From contig MU646416.1 of the NCBI GenBank assembly GCA_026770585.1, positions 714,244 through 724,369 of the forward strand: DNA of 10,126 nucleotides, written 5' to 3'. A program made the position numbers and the translations under genes. Positions 4,832-10,126 of the stretch are shown piece after piece. Origin of the DNA: Baffinella frigidus (lineage: Eukaryota > Cryptophyceae > Cryptomonadales > Baffinellaceae). Numbering within the stretch: the first letter of the stretch is position 1; each line of letters opens with the position of its first letter. The notes under the pieces were generated by a model that did not search any database, was not told the origin of the DNA, and saw only the letters and a list, made by a program, of their open reading frames with translations.

Positions 4832-4958
4832 CACAAGGTATCCCTATAGAAGCAACCTCGTTGGCGAGGTCCAGTCGATAAAAGCAATGTCAAGGGCCCA
4901 AGGACCGTTCTACACAAAATTTAGGTTTAGAGTTGGACACAAAGTTTAGGCTTAGAGT
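4832..4958 (+). other. Stretch leading into the next array
   Basis: No gene or exon is supported. Near the end, TTTAGG-containing words on the plus strand (4919-4955) face CCTAAAGCCTAAA just downstream. Heptamers therefore switch orientation here and give a short inverted repeat (TTTAGGCTT/AAGCCTAAA). Confidence 0.4.
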
Positions 4959-5250
4959 TTTTCCTAAAGCCTAAAGCCTAAATCCTGAACCCTTAAACCT
5001 AAACACTAAACCCAAACCTCTAATGCCTAAACCCTAAACCCCAAACTCTACACCCTCAACCCTAATCGCTAATCCCTATAACATAAACCCTGAGACCAAA
5101 CCCTAAACCCTTAAAACCGAAACCTAAACCCTAGACCCTAAACCCCAAACCCTAAACTCTAAACTCTAAACTCTAAATCCTAAACCCTAAACCCTAAACC
5201 CTAAACCCTAAACTCTAAACCCTGAACCCTAAACCCTGAACCCTCAACCC
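4959..5250 (+). repeat. Highly degenerate CCCTAAA array
   Basis: About 40 heptamer-like units with many substitutions and length changes (CCTAAAG, CCCTGAA, ACTCTAA, AACACTA). The cleanest run is at 5175-5215. It is much more diverged than the arrays at 1000 and 2040. Confidence 0.85.
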
Positions 5251-5372
5251 AACGACCGACCACAAAAAGCGCATGGCCTTGCTCATATCCAAACAACAGC
5301 CAGTTTCAGTTATTAACAAAAACCTGGTACGTATATGAGACTGGCTGATAGGTTATCGTCGGCCACACTACT
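5251..5372. other. Non-repeat island between two arrays
   Basis: No exon frame is supported. CAGCCAGT (5297-5304) pairs with ACTGGCTG (5340-5347), and CTCATAT (5282-5288) with ATATGAG (5333-5339). These pairings are alternatives, not nested. Confidence 0.5.
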
Positions 5373-5426
5373 AAAGCCTAAAGCCTAAACACTGAAACCT
5401 AAAGCCTAAACCTTAAACCCCAAACC

Positions 5427-5458
<32 letters not shown>

Positions 5459-5589
5459 ACCCTTAACCCTAAACCCTAAACCCTAAACCCTCAACCCTAA
5501 AACCCTAAAAACCCTAATCCCGAAACTCTGAACCCTAAACCCTGAACCCTAACCCCAAAACCTAAATCCTAAACCCTAAACCCCAACCC
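5373..5589 (+). repeat. CCCTAAA/CCCTCAA array ending at an exon
   Basis: It starts with CCTAAAG units and includes a run of six CCCTCAA units (5425-5462). It then has CCCTAAA and mixed units and ends CCCCAACCCCAG, acceptor-like, before the second QERWLHAST block. Confidence 0.85.
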
Positions 5590-5634
5590 CAGGAGCGGTG
5601 GCTGCACGCATCCACGAGAATCGTCTTCGATCCG
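5590..5634 (+). CDS. QERWLHAST exon, copy 2
   Basis: The 45-bp block encodes QERWLHASTRIVFDP and matches 3543-3587 at 44 of 45 bases. It again follows an array ending in AG. Beyond GATCCG the sequence differs (AGTAGGAGG), and unspliced reading stops at TAG near 5652. It may be a spare exon copy or a pseudoexon; no function is recognised. Confidence 0.45.
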
Positions 5635-5994
5635 AGTAGGAGGTGGAGATAGAATCCATCCGAAAAAAATCTCGTAAAAAAAGCCGACACGGGGTACAGT
5701 ATGTAGCACAATGCGGAAGGCATGTGCAGCGCTGACGCTGGTTGTTTGGCACTAAATTGCCAATCCCTCTCTTCTCCATCCGTGGTGTGGTGTGAGGACC
5801 ATCTCGGGACGAGCCCGCCTCAGGCGGAGAACATAAGGATGTTGGGCTATTTCGGGGTCGATTCCCCACAAAGGGGATCATCTAGCACCCTCGGGCCTCA
5901 ACAAGCTACCAGTTTTTTTGCCAGAAACTGAAGCTGGCTACCTCTCAACAAAACGAGATGGTCAGGAGGGGCTTCGCCAAGTCTGCTGCGTCAC
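5635..5994. other. No supported gene
   Basis: This is low-complexity-free DNA without a GC3-biased frame. The words CGGGGTCGATTCCCC (5853-5867) resemble a tRNA T-arm but lack the rest of a tRNA. Open frames here show no protein-like pattern. Confidence 0.4.
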
Positions 5995-6019
5995 CCGTAG
6001 CGTACAGGGGTACCTCCCG
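5995..6019 (+). mobile_element. Family A end fragment
   Basis: CGTAGCGTACAGGGGTACCT is the family A left end, cut off by the B4 element. A1, A2 and this fragment share the longer end TAGCRTACAGGGGT, so the family boundary may lie at GTAGC. Confidence 0.65.
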
Positions 6020-6126
6020 TATCTACCCATTCTGTGGTCATAGGGTAAATATTCACCCTAACTCGCCCTAGACGGTCCTAGGGCCCTACCGTAGGGCGTA
6101 TGAGCCTACTGGGCACTTCAGGGTTA
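6020..6126 (+). mobile_element. Family B element (copy B4)
   Basis: The interior TAAATATTCACCCTAACTCG, CCCTAGACGGTCCTAGGGCC and CTACCGTAGGG, and the right end TGGGCACTTCAGGG, match B2. The left TIR is eroded (TATCTACCCATTCTGTGG). Confidence 0.75.
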
Positions 6127-6172
6127 TATAAGAAGCCATCTTGGGCTTCGACGATGCGGACGAGGTTCCCTT

Positions 6173-6335
6173 CCACACAGCGGACTTCGAAGGGATTTCG
6201 TGAATAACCCATAAGCGATAAGACATACAATCCTACGATAGGCAACCCGTAGGGACATAGCGGGGTTCCTACGGATAAGGTAAAGGAAACTCGGGCATCT
6301 CCTGCCCGAAAATCCCTTCGTAGCCTGCTGTGTGG
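6173..6335 (+). mobile_element. 163-bp element with ~28-bp terminal inverted repeats
   Basis: The left arm (6173-6200, CCACACAGCGGACTTCGAAG and GGATTTCG) is mirrored by the right arm (6307-6335) with a few mismatches and a 1-base length difference. The interior has a nested CCTACG-type palindrome around 6232-6275. No target duplication is clear. It is a third MITE-like family in the window. Confidence 0.7.
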
Positions 6336-6357
6336 GGCGTACCGCGTTCATGAACTT

Positions 6358-6810
6358 GATGTATTGGATGAAATGAATGACGGTGTATCCTAGCAAGCGG
6401 GGCACCTGGAAGGGCCGCCTGGAATCCTGATCTGTATCCGCTAGATGTAGTAAATGAAGTAAAATAAAATATAAAAATGACAAAAAATAAATGCATAAAA
6501 TAACCTATAATATGTGTAGATCTGTAATTCTTTGGCACATGCGCATTCGAAACGAGGAGGGAGATGTATCCCGTGCAGGGCATTCATTCCACTCGGAGCC
6601 AGAACATTTCGCTTAAGTCAACTCCCTGTGAAAGCCAGCGCCTTAAGTCAAATGCCTGCTCCCAGAGCAGGTCCATCTAAACGAAATGGCAACTTACTGC
6701 CGAGGATCGGCTTTGTTGACTTAAGGTAAAACATCCTGGCTCGCCGTGCACTCGTCCGCTCCCTCCATCACATTTCCAGAACACAAGCTTGTTTGTGTGT
6801 ACTAGTTTAC
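6358..6810 (+). repeat. Segmental duplication, copy 2 (partner 3993-4471)
   Basis: It carries the same ordered blocks as the partner, without A3. It has an extra AT-rich piece at 6440-6518, bracketed by GATCTGTA on both sides, and about 170 extra bases at 6580-6748. It also carries an 11-bp inverted repeat: CCTTAAGTCAA at 6641-6651 and TTGACTTAAGG at 6716-6726. Inside that is the hairpin CCTGCTC-CCA-GAGCAGG at 6655-6671. Confidence 0.65.
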
Positions 6811-7232
6811 TAGCAGCAACCTCATCGACGAGGCTACCACATGCACCCGCGGTCTCCGTACATCATGTAGGCCTACTGTAGGGTCCTAAGAGGGCGTAGG
6901 AAGCTAGATGTAAGGCTACCTGGAAAAGGGAATTCAAACTCCCATGGCGCGAGGCTGGTCCACTAGAATCATCTCGGTGATGAGGTGGATCCGGACCAGT
7001 TGGTCGTAAAGAACTCTCTCTCTCTCTTCTACGAGGGTGCGCCGTCTTGCAATCAATGAATCGCTCGAACCCAGATGAGGACTTCTCCGCCGCAGAAGTA
7101 GTCACATGGCTCGCCGGAAAGTCATGGCCTGGCGAGTGCGAGAGAGAGAGAGAGCGCGTAGTGTACAAATCATTTGCTGAAAAGCTAGCTGGCAGGCGCC
7201 AGCCAGCTCGTCGGACCTAAAAGTCCAATCGT
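6811..7232. other. Inter-repeat region, no supported gene
   Basis: It contains a family A/B-like scrap (GTAGGCCTACTGTAGGGTCC at 6868-6887), a CTGGTCC/GGACCAG hairpin (6955-6961 with 6993-6999), short (CT)n and (GA)n tracts (7016-7028, 7141-7154), and a GCTGGC/GCCAGC hairpin at 7188-7203. Confidence 0.5.
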
Positions 7233-7446
7233 CCTCTCACGATGATCCACGCACGAGCCGCACTTGCCGCGTGGCCCCTGCAGCGCCTTTGACTGCGAGG
7301 ACCGCGACTCTGGGGATACAACCCCGTGTAGGATGACCGCAGTGACTTTACACACTCACGTCTACTATAAGGAGATGTACGGGGTCCGCTGCTACACGGG
7401 GTTGTATCCCCAGAGCGACCGACCCAGAGGGGCCCATCATCGTATG
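7233..7446 (+). repeat. 'C' repeat, unit 1, interrupted by a TIR element
   Basis: It begins CACGATGATCCACGCACGAG and ends GGGGCCCATCATCGTATGAG. Between ACCGCGA and CGACCGACCC it carries a 108-bp insertion. Units 2 and 3 have the uninterrupted form ACCGCGACAGACCC. Confidence 0.8.
7308..7415 (+). mobile_element. 108-bp TIR element with perfect 24-bp TIRs
   Basis: The first 24 bp (7308-7331, CTCTGGGGATACAACCCCGT then GTAG) are the exact reverse complement of the last 24 (7392-7415). CGA flanks both sides (7305-7307 and 7416-7418) and occurs once in the two uninterrupted C units, so a 3-bp target duplication is the simplest reading. No coding capacity; perfect arms suggest a recent insertion. 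Confidence 0.85.
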
Positions 7447-7464
7447 AGCGAGGTACCCCTGTAC
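7444..7464 (+). mobile_element. Family A right-end fragment between C units
   Basis: ATGAGCGAGGTACCCCTGTA plus C is a family A right end, placed exactly at the C1/C2 junction where the full A4 sits at the C2/C3 junction. Confidence 0.7.
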
Positions 7465-7570
7465 AGACTCTTACGATGATCCACGCACGAGCCGCACTTG
7501 GCGCGTGGAGCATCCAGCGCCTTTGACTACACGAACCGCGACAGACCCGGAGGGGCCCATCATCGTATGA
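7465..7570 (+). repeat. 'C' repeat, unit 2 (uninterrupted)
   Basis: AGACTCTTACGATGATCCAC to GGGGCCCATCATCGTATGAG. It aligns with unit 3 over its length and with unit 1 outside the insertion. Confidence 0.8.
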
Positions 7571-7683
7571 GATAAGAAACCGCCACCCCCTAGGACCCTA
7601 CAGTAGCCCTATGCCTAGGGCCTTATGGTGGTCCTACGGGGGGGGCAGTTTCTCATGGGCGAGGTACCCCTGTACCCCTGTAC
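7571..7683 (+). mobile_element. Family A element (copy A4)
   Basis: GATAAGAAACCGCCACCCCC, the A centre (CCTAGGACCCTACAGTAGCC, then CTATGCCTAGGGCC) and TTTCTCATGGGCGAGGTACC then CCTGTAC. The left terminal 15 bp are missing, and the right end has a duplicated CCCCTGTAC. It separates C units 2 and 3. Confidence 0.75.
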
Positions 7684-7784
7684 AGACTCCTACGATGATC
7701 CACGCACGAGCTGCACTTGGCGCGTGGATCCTCCCGCGCCTCTGACGGCGAGGACCGCGACAGACCCGGCGGGGCCCATCATGG
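7684..7784 (+). repeat. 'C' repeat, unit 3
   Basis: AGACTCCTACGATGATCCAC to GGGGCCCATCATGG, uninterrupted. It is more GC-rich than unit 2 at 7728-7760. Confidence 0.8.
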
Positions 7785-7785
7785 C

Positions 7786-8215
7786 GCGGGCGAGCCCTGC
7801 GGGGTAACACCACCACGGGTTACTGTACCATCGTGATATTGAGCAGGATAATCAGAAAACACCACTACGGGTCACTGATATTGAGCAGGCTAATCAGCCC
7901 ACGGGTCACTTTACCATCGTGATCTTGAGCAGGATAATCAGACAAGGGCCCTGGGGGGCAACACCACCAGAGGTCAATGCACCATGAGGATATCGAGCAA
8001 GATGATCAGGCGCGAGAGGCAATACCACCACGCGGCACTGTACCATCGTGGTTGTGAGCGGGATAGTCAGACAAGAGCCCTGCGTGGCAACACTACCATG
8101 GGTCACTGATATTTGAGGAGGCTAAGCAGAGAGCCCTGCGGGGCACCTCCACCGTGCGTCACTGTACCATCGTGACACCACCACGGGTCAATGTACCATC
8201 GGGATCAGAAAACGT
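7786..8215 (+). repeat. Diverged minisatellite, ~8 units of up to ~68 bp
   Basis: Consensus words in order are CACCACCACGGGTCACTGTA, CCATCGTGATATTGAGCAGG, ATAATCAGACAAGAGCCCTG and CGGGGCAA. Units start near 7808, 7860, 7898, 7962, 8024, 8091, 8148 and 8186. They vary in length through internal deletions; units 2 and 6 lack TACCATCGT. It starts directly after C unit 3. Confidence 0.85.
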
Positions 8216-8360
8216 CGAATGCAGGATTGCAAATAAACAAGGTTATTTAGGTTGTAACAACATGGCGCTGGCATAAAATCTAGTCGAAAGTCGTGGGAGT
8301 CTCGCATGTGGGGCGTACCCTGGTTGTCGAGACCCTTCAAGGCGTTGCCGTCGATGGAAA

Positions 8361-8604
8361 GCACGACCTCTGCCAGAGAGACAGGGAGGGGGGAGGTCCG
8401 TCAGGTTATGATGCTGTGGACGGTACAACGCACACGCCGACTTCAAAGGCCGACTTGATAGGCAGGGTTCAGTCCACGCAGCTCGTGCCATGGTCTCTTT
8501 TTTTTCGCGCGCGTTTGCTTTGTGCAGTTTGCTGTCAACCAATAGCACAATTTCTGCCAGAAAGACAGGGGGCGGGTGCCCCGTCAGGTTATGGTGCTGC
8601 GGAG
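8361..8604. repeat. Pair of ~60-bp diverged repeats
   Basis: 8361-8422 (GCACGACCTCTGCCAGAGAG, continuing to GTCAGGTTATGATGCTGTGG) matches 8545-8604 at most positions but with one indel that breaks every shared frame. Open frames of up to 177 codons (8243-8776, minus) contain both copies, so I do not call them genes. Confidence 0.65.
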
Positions 8605-8655
8605 GCACCCGACTCCAGAGGCTGCATGTCTGGAAAAAAACGCACGTTTCTCTCC

Positions 8656-8939
8656 GTGAAATGCTCTGTCGCACGTGCTTGAGGGCGTTCGTTTCTGTTG
8701 AGAGGCAGAAACATGCCCCCCTGGCAGCCATGGTACGCGCGCGTTTGGTTCGGGAAGAGTGAGGAGTGAAATACATTTCGGAACACGACAGATTCTGTCC
8801 CGCTATCTTAGGCTTCCGACGCCGAAGATAAGGGTTTATATGCTATTTAGGCATAGAGTGATGCTATCTTACGCCTTTTACGAGGACAAATTCTGGGGTG
8901 TTCCGAGATGAAAATGCTCTGTGCCGCGTGCTTGAGGGC
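8656..8939 (-). repeat. Pair of 31-bp repeats, possible ALKH exon copies on minus
   Basis: 8656-8686 and 8909-8939 match at most bases. On the minus strand they read ALKHVRQSI and ALKHAAQSI. The second is preceded by GCTGAAAAG, a possible acceptor. They lie downstream of the PDZ-like exons and could be later exons of that gene, but no phase-consistent join is proven. Between them, 8800-8880 has two diverged CTATCTTA-type hairpins. Confidence 0.4.
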
Positions 8940-9012
8940 TTTTCAGCTTTTCAGCAAGAATCGTGATGTGCTTTTCAGCAAGAATGGTAGCGATCGGGAC
9001 GTGGATGCAGGG

Positions 9013-9124
9013 CTTCAGGTGAAGGGTTCAGGGTTTAGGATGTAGGGTGTAGGGTGTAGGGTGTAAGGTGTAGGGTGTAAAAGTTACGGTGTAGGGTGTG
9101 GGTGTAAGGTTTAGGGGTGGATAC
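9013..9124 (-). repeat. TGTAGGG telomere-like array within an apparent minus-strand intron
   Basis: On the minus strand it begins GTATCCACCCCTAAACC directly after exon 9125-9167, then CCCTACA/CCTTACA units, and reaches CACCTGAAG at 9013. The array proper is 9022-9117. The true acceptor may lie further on, because the adjoining CCCTGCATCCACG also follows another array at 10011 as intron sequence. Confidence 0.6.
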
Positions 9125-9167
9125 CGCCCTTGCACATCGACCCCTCGGCCTCAGCAGGCCCGCCCTC
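9125..9167 (-). CDS. PDZ-like gene, exon C (EGGPAEAEG)
   Basis: On the minus strand the acceptor TTGGGTACAG precedes GAG GGC..., reading EGGPAEAEGSMCKG, and the donor is G|GTATCC. Twelve of 14 codons end in G or C. It starts in phase 0, matching the phase-0 end of exon B, and leaves one base. In PDZ domains the second half runs like xI-xxGGPAxxxGxLxxGDxL, and EGGPAEAEGSMCKG fits that stretch. The expected GDxLxxV continuation is not found at the nearest downstream acceptor, so the next exon is unplaced or the gene is broken there. Confidence 0.55.
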
Positions 9168-9411
9168 CTGTACCCAACGCCCCAGTCAGCAAAACCCGTG
9201 GGAAACCGAACGCACGAAGAGCAGCAAGACACACGTTTTTTTTTTACGTAAAAAAACGCGGGAAACCGAATGCACCAAGAGTAATAAAAAAAACGCGGGA
9301 AACCGAATGCACCAAGAGTAACTAAAAAAACGCGGGAAACCGAATGAACCAAGAGCAGAGTGTCCACGAGACTGGTATTTTCATCTTGGAATGAGTCGGC
9401 GGGAACAGCAC
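9168..9411 (-). other. Intron between exons B and C, with four ~36-bp tandem repeats
   Basis: On the minus strand it runs GTGCTGTTCC...GGGTACAG, 244 bp. Four units of the plus-strand word AAAAAACGCGGGAAACCGAA then TGCACCAAGAGTAA lie at about 9191-9225, 9250-9285, 9286-9322 and 9323-9358. A T-run/A-run inverted repeat (9234-9258) sits between units 1 and 2. No heptamer array is present in this intron. Confidence 0.6.
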
Positions 9412-9494
9412 CTTGATGCGTTTGACGGGCATGCCTCCCCCCGACGGCTTCAGGAACGTCAACCCCAGCCCCACCGGCTTGCCTCCACCCCGCC
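9412..9494 (-). CDS. PDZ-like gene, exon B (GLGLTF...PVKRIK)
   Basis: On the minus strand the acceptor CACCGCGCAG precedes GG and then 27 codons, RGGGKPVGLGLTFLKP, then SGGGMPVKRIK, to the donor AAG|GTGCTG. Twenty-three of 27 third positions are G or C. Joining exon A's leftover C to GG restores CGG and keeps this frame; joining to exon C is phase 0. GLGLTF is the carboxylate-binding loop pattern of PDZ domains (GLGF), and PVKRIK followed by EGGPAE in exon C is the expected next strand and turn. PDZ domains bind protein C-termini as scaffolds; the partner is unknown. The plus-strand alternative frame is also GC3-rich, but it has neither phase-consistent splicing nor a recognisable fold. Confidence 0.6.
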
Positions 9495-9650
9495 CTGCGC
9501 GGTGTATGGGGTATAAGATATAAGGGTACAGGGTATATGGTGTAGGGTGTAGGGTGTAGGGTAAAGGGTATAGGGTATAGGGTGTAGGGTGTAGGGTGTA
9601 GGGCATAGGGCATAAGGCATAGGGTATAGGGTAACAGCGCACATGCTCAC
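9495..9650 (-). repeat. Telomere-like array as a complete GT-AG intron (minus)
   Basis: On the minus strand it runs GTGAGCATGTGCGCTGTTAC, then an array (9509-9632) of CCCTATA/CCCTACA units, and ends ATACACCGCGCAG. It has a strong donor, a valid acceptor and phase-consistent exons on both sides. On the plus strand the array is G-rich (TGTAGGG/TATAGGG). Confidence 0.7.
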
Positions 9651-9693
9651 GCGGGAGAGTGGAACGCCGAGCGATCAGATCCAAGGGGGAACA
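9651..9693 (-). CDS. PDZ-like gene, exon A (CSPLDLIARRSTLP)
   Basis: On the minus strand the frame CSPLDLIARRSTLP leaves one base (C) before the donor GTGAGC and joins exon B as ...STLP-R-RGGGKPVGLGLTF. This would be the first strand leading into the GLGF loop. The same frame is open back to a TGA at 9721-9723 (TLYNPECSPLDL). GGAG at 9694-9697 is the only AG between that stop and the exon, so the start is tentative. Confidence 0.45.
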
Positions 9694-9792
9694 CTCCGGG
9701 TTGTACAGCGTGCGTTTGTGTCACGGCACGCGGGAGCTGCTGATGTGGTGCGTGTGTTTGGGCATGTCCCCGTGTTCTGGGAAGCTACTCAC

Positions 9793-9930
9793 CTGAGCAT
9801 AGGGTATAAGGTATATGGTATATGGTACAGGGTATAAGGTACAGGGTACAGGGTACAGGGTACAGGGTACAGGGTACAGGGTACAGGGTACAGGATACAG
9901 GGTATAGGGTATAGGGTAAGAGGTGCTGAC
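9793..9930 (-). repeat. TACAGGG/TATAGGG array as an apparent GT-AG intron (minus)
   Basis: On the minus strand it begins GTCAGCACCTCTTACCC after AGCTCAG and ends CCCTATGCTCAG. The array proper is 9799-9920. The central run is about ten nearly identical TACAGGG units (plus strand), one of the most homogeneous arrays in the window. Directly beyond the AG comes GTGAGT, a perfect 5' splice consensus. Confidence 0.65.
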
Positions 9931-9982
9931 CTGAGCTCTTGACCTCCTCATCTTCCGCGGCAATGCTGGAGCAGAACGACGC
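9931..9982 (-). CDS. Putative upstream exon of the PDZ-like gene (SIAAEDEEVKSS)
   Basis: On the minus strand the acceptor GACTCACGCAG precedes 52 bases reading ASFCSSIAAEDEEVKSS, then the donor CAG|GTCAGC. Thirteen of 17 third positions are G or C. It leaves one base and does not join exon A in phase; the alternative frame (RRSAPALPRK...) would join but has a poorer GC3. An intermediate exon or a different border is possible. It is assigned to the same gene only by strand and position. Confidence 0.4.
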
Positions 9983-10010
9983 CTGCGTGAGTCCCACACG
10001 CGTGGATGCA

Positions 10011-10126
10011 GGGTTAGGGTGTAGGGTGTAGGGTGTAGGGTGTAGGGTGTAGGGTGTAGGGTGTAGGGTTTAGGGCGTAGGGTGTAGGGTGTAGGGTGTA
10101 GGGCGTAGGGTGTAGGGTGTAGGGTG
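10011..10126 (-). repeat. TGTAGGG array reaching the window edge
   Basis: About 16 heptamers, TGTAGGG with a few TTTAGGG and CGTAGGG, continue past the window. On the minus strand the array is followed by CCCTGCATCCACGCGTGTGG and GACTCACGCAG, the presumed intron 3' end before exon 9931-9982. Whether the array is an intron or a true chromosome end to the right cannot be decided here. Confidence 0.8.

Noticed and set aside
5853-5867. tRNA T-arm-like CGGGGTCGATTCCCC, and the B-box-like GGGTCGAATCC at 4700
   Set aside because: No acceptor stem, anticodon arm or A box at the right distance; possible SINE scraps only.
7786-8215. CRISPR-like array
   Set aside because: Units are tandem, diverged and without unique spacers; this is a minisatellite in eukaryotic-looking DNA.
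8243-8776. 177-codon minus-strand open frame
   Set aside because: It contains a diverged DNA repeat pair with an indel that breaks the shared frame, has no GC3 pattern, and resembles no family I know.
8975-9012. Exon D (LHPRPDRYHSC, stop) as the end of the PDZ-like gene
   Set aside because: It is phase-compatible with exon C, but CCCTGCATCCACG also follows the array at 10011 as intron sequence, and the PDZ GDxLxxV segment is missing. The acceptor is probably elsewhere.
9251-9345. Three GCGGGAAA words resembling E2F sites
   Set aside because: They recur only because they are inside a tandem repeat within an intron; there is no promoter context.
9633-9752. Plus-strand exon GLYSVRLCHGTRELLM between arrays
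   Set aside because: The frame is protein-like and has a GTGCGT donor. The minus-strand reading gives better donors, phase-consistent joins and a recognisable domain.
9035-9999. Long minus-strand frames full of PYTLYP or HPTPYT
   Set aside because: These are telomere-like heptamers translated; only the short islands between arrays look coding.
10011-10126. True chromosome end
   Set aside because: Orientation would fit a right-hand end, but similar arrays recur internally with splice-like borders and this one is cut by the window edge. It cannot be decided.

Overview
The window looks like nuclear DNA of a microbial eukaryote with a TTTAGGG (CCCTAAA)-type telomere repeat. It has no long open reading frame, operon, ribosome binding site, rRNA or tRNA. 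It does have short GC3-rich exon-like islands, splice-like borders, many degenerate telomere-like arrays, microsatellites and small terminal-inverted-repeat (TIR) elements. One apparent intron has a GC donor. Dinoflagellates fit this picture; chromerids or other algae with the same telomere type are possible. The species cannot be named from the sequence.

Left part (1-5634). This reads as one plus-strand, multi-exon gene or decaying gene of unrecognised product. Small exons, nearly all phase 0, lie at 116-183, 914-967, 1087-1131, 1627-1719, 2120-2155, 2234-2741 (a repeated VAHRGD exon) and 3083-3148. A QERWLHAST exon occurs at 3543-3587 and again at 5590-5634. Several exons occur two to five times, with mostly synonymous differences in the VAHRGD and SNRG exons. 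The spaces between exons are filled by CCCTAAA-like, CCATAAA-like, CCCGAAA-like or CCCTA/CCATA arrays, and several arrays begin at GT or GC and end at AG exactly at the exon edge.

Middle (2830-8770). This is mobile-element and duplication territory. Family B elements are about 104 bp and start TATCCC. Family A elements are about 125 bp and palindromic, with GGTACCTCGCTCATAAGAAAC ends. There is a 163-bp TIR element, and a 108-bp element with perfect 24-bp TIRs nested in the first of three 'C' repeats. A 68-bp-type minisatellite lies at 7786-8215. A diverged segmental duplication (3993-4471 and 6358-6810) preserves an empty site for one family A insertion.

Right part (9125-9982). A minus-strand gene is recognisable. 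Exons 9651-9693, 9412-9494 and 9125-9167 join in phase, through GT-AG introns, into a PDZ-like domain (GLGLTF, then PVKRIK, then EGGPAEAEG). Its introns are again telomere-like arrays, now G-rich on the plus strand. In both genes the C-rich strand is therefore the sense strand, which explains the switch in array orientation across the window. The main result is that telomere-like arrays here appear to be intron bodies rather than chromosome ends.
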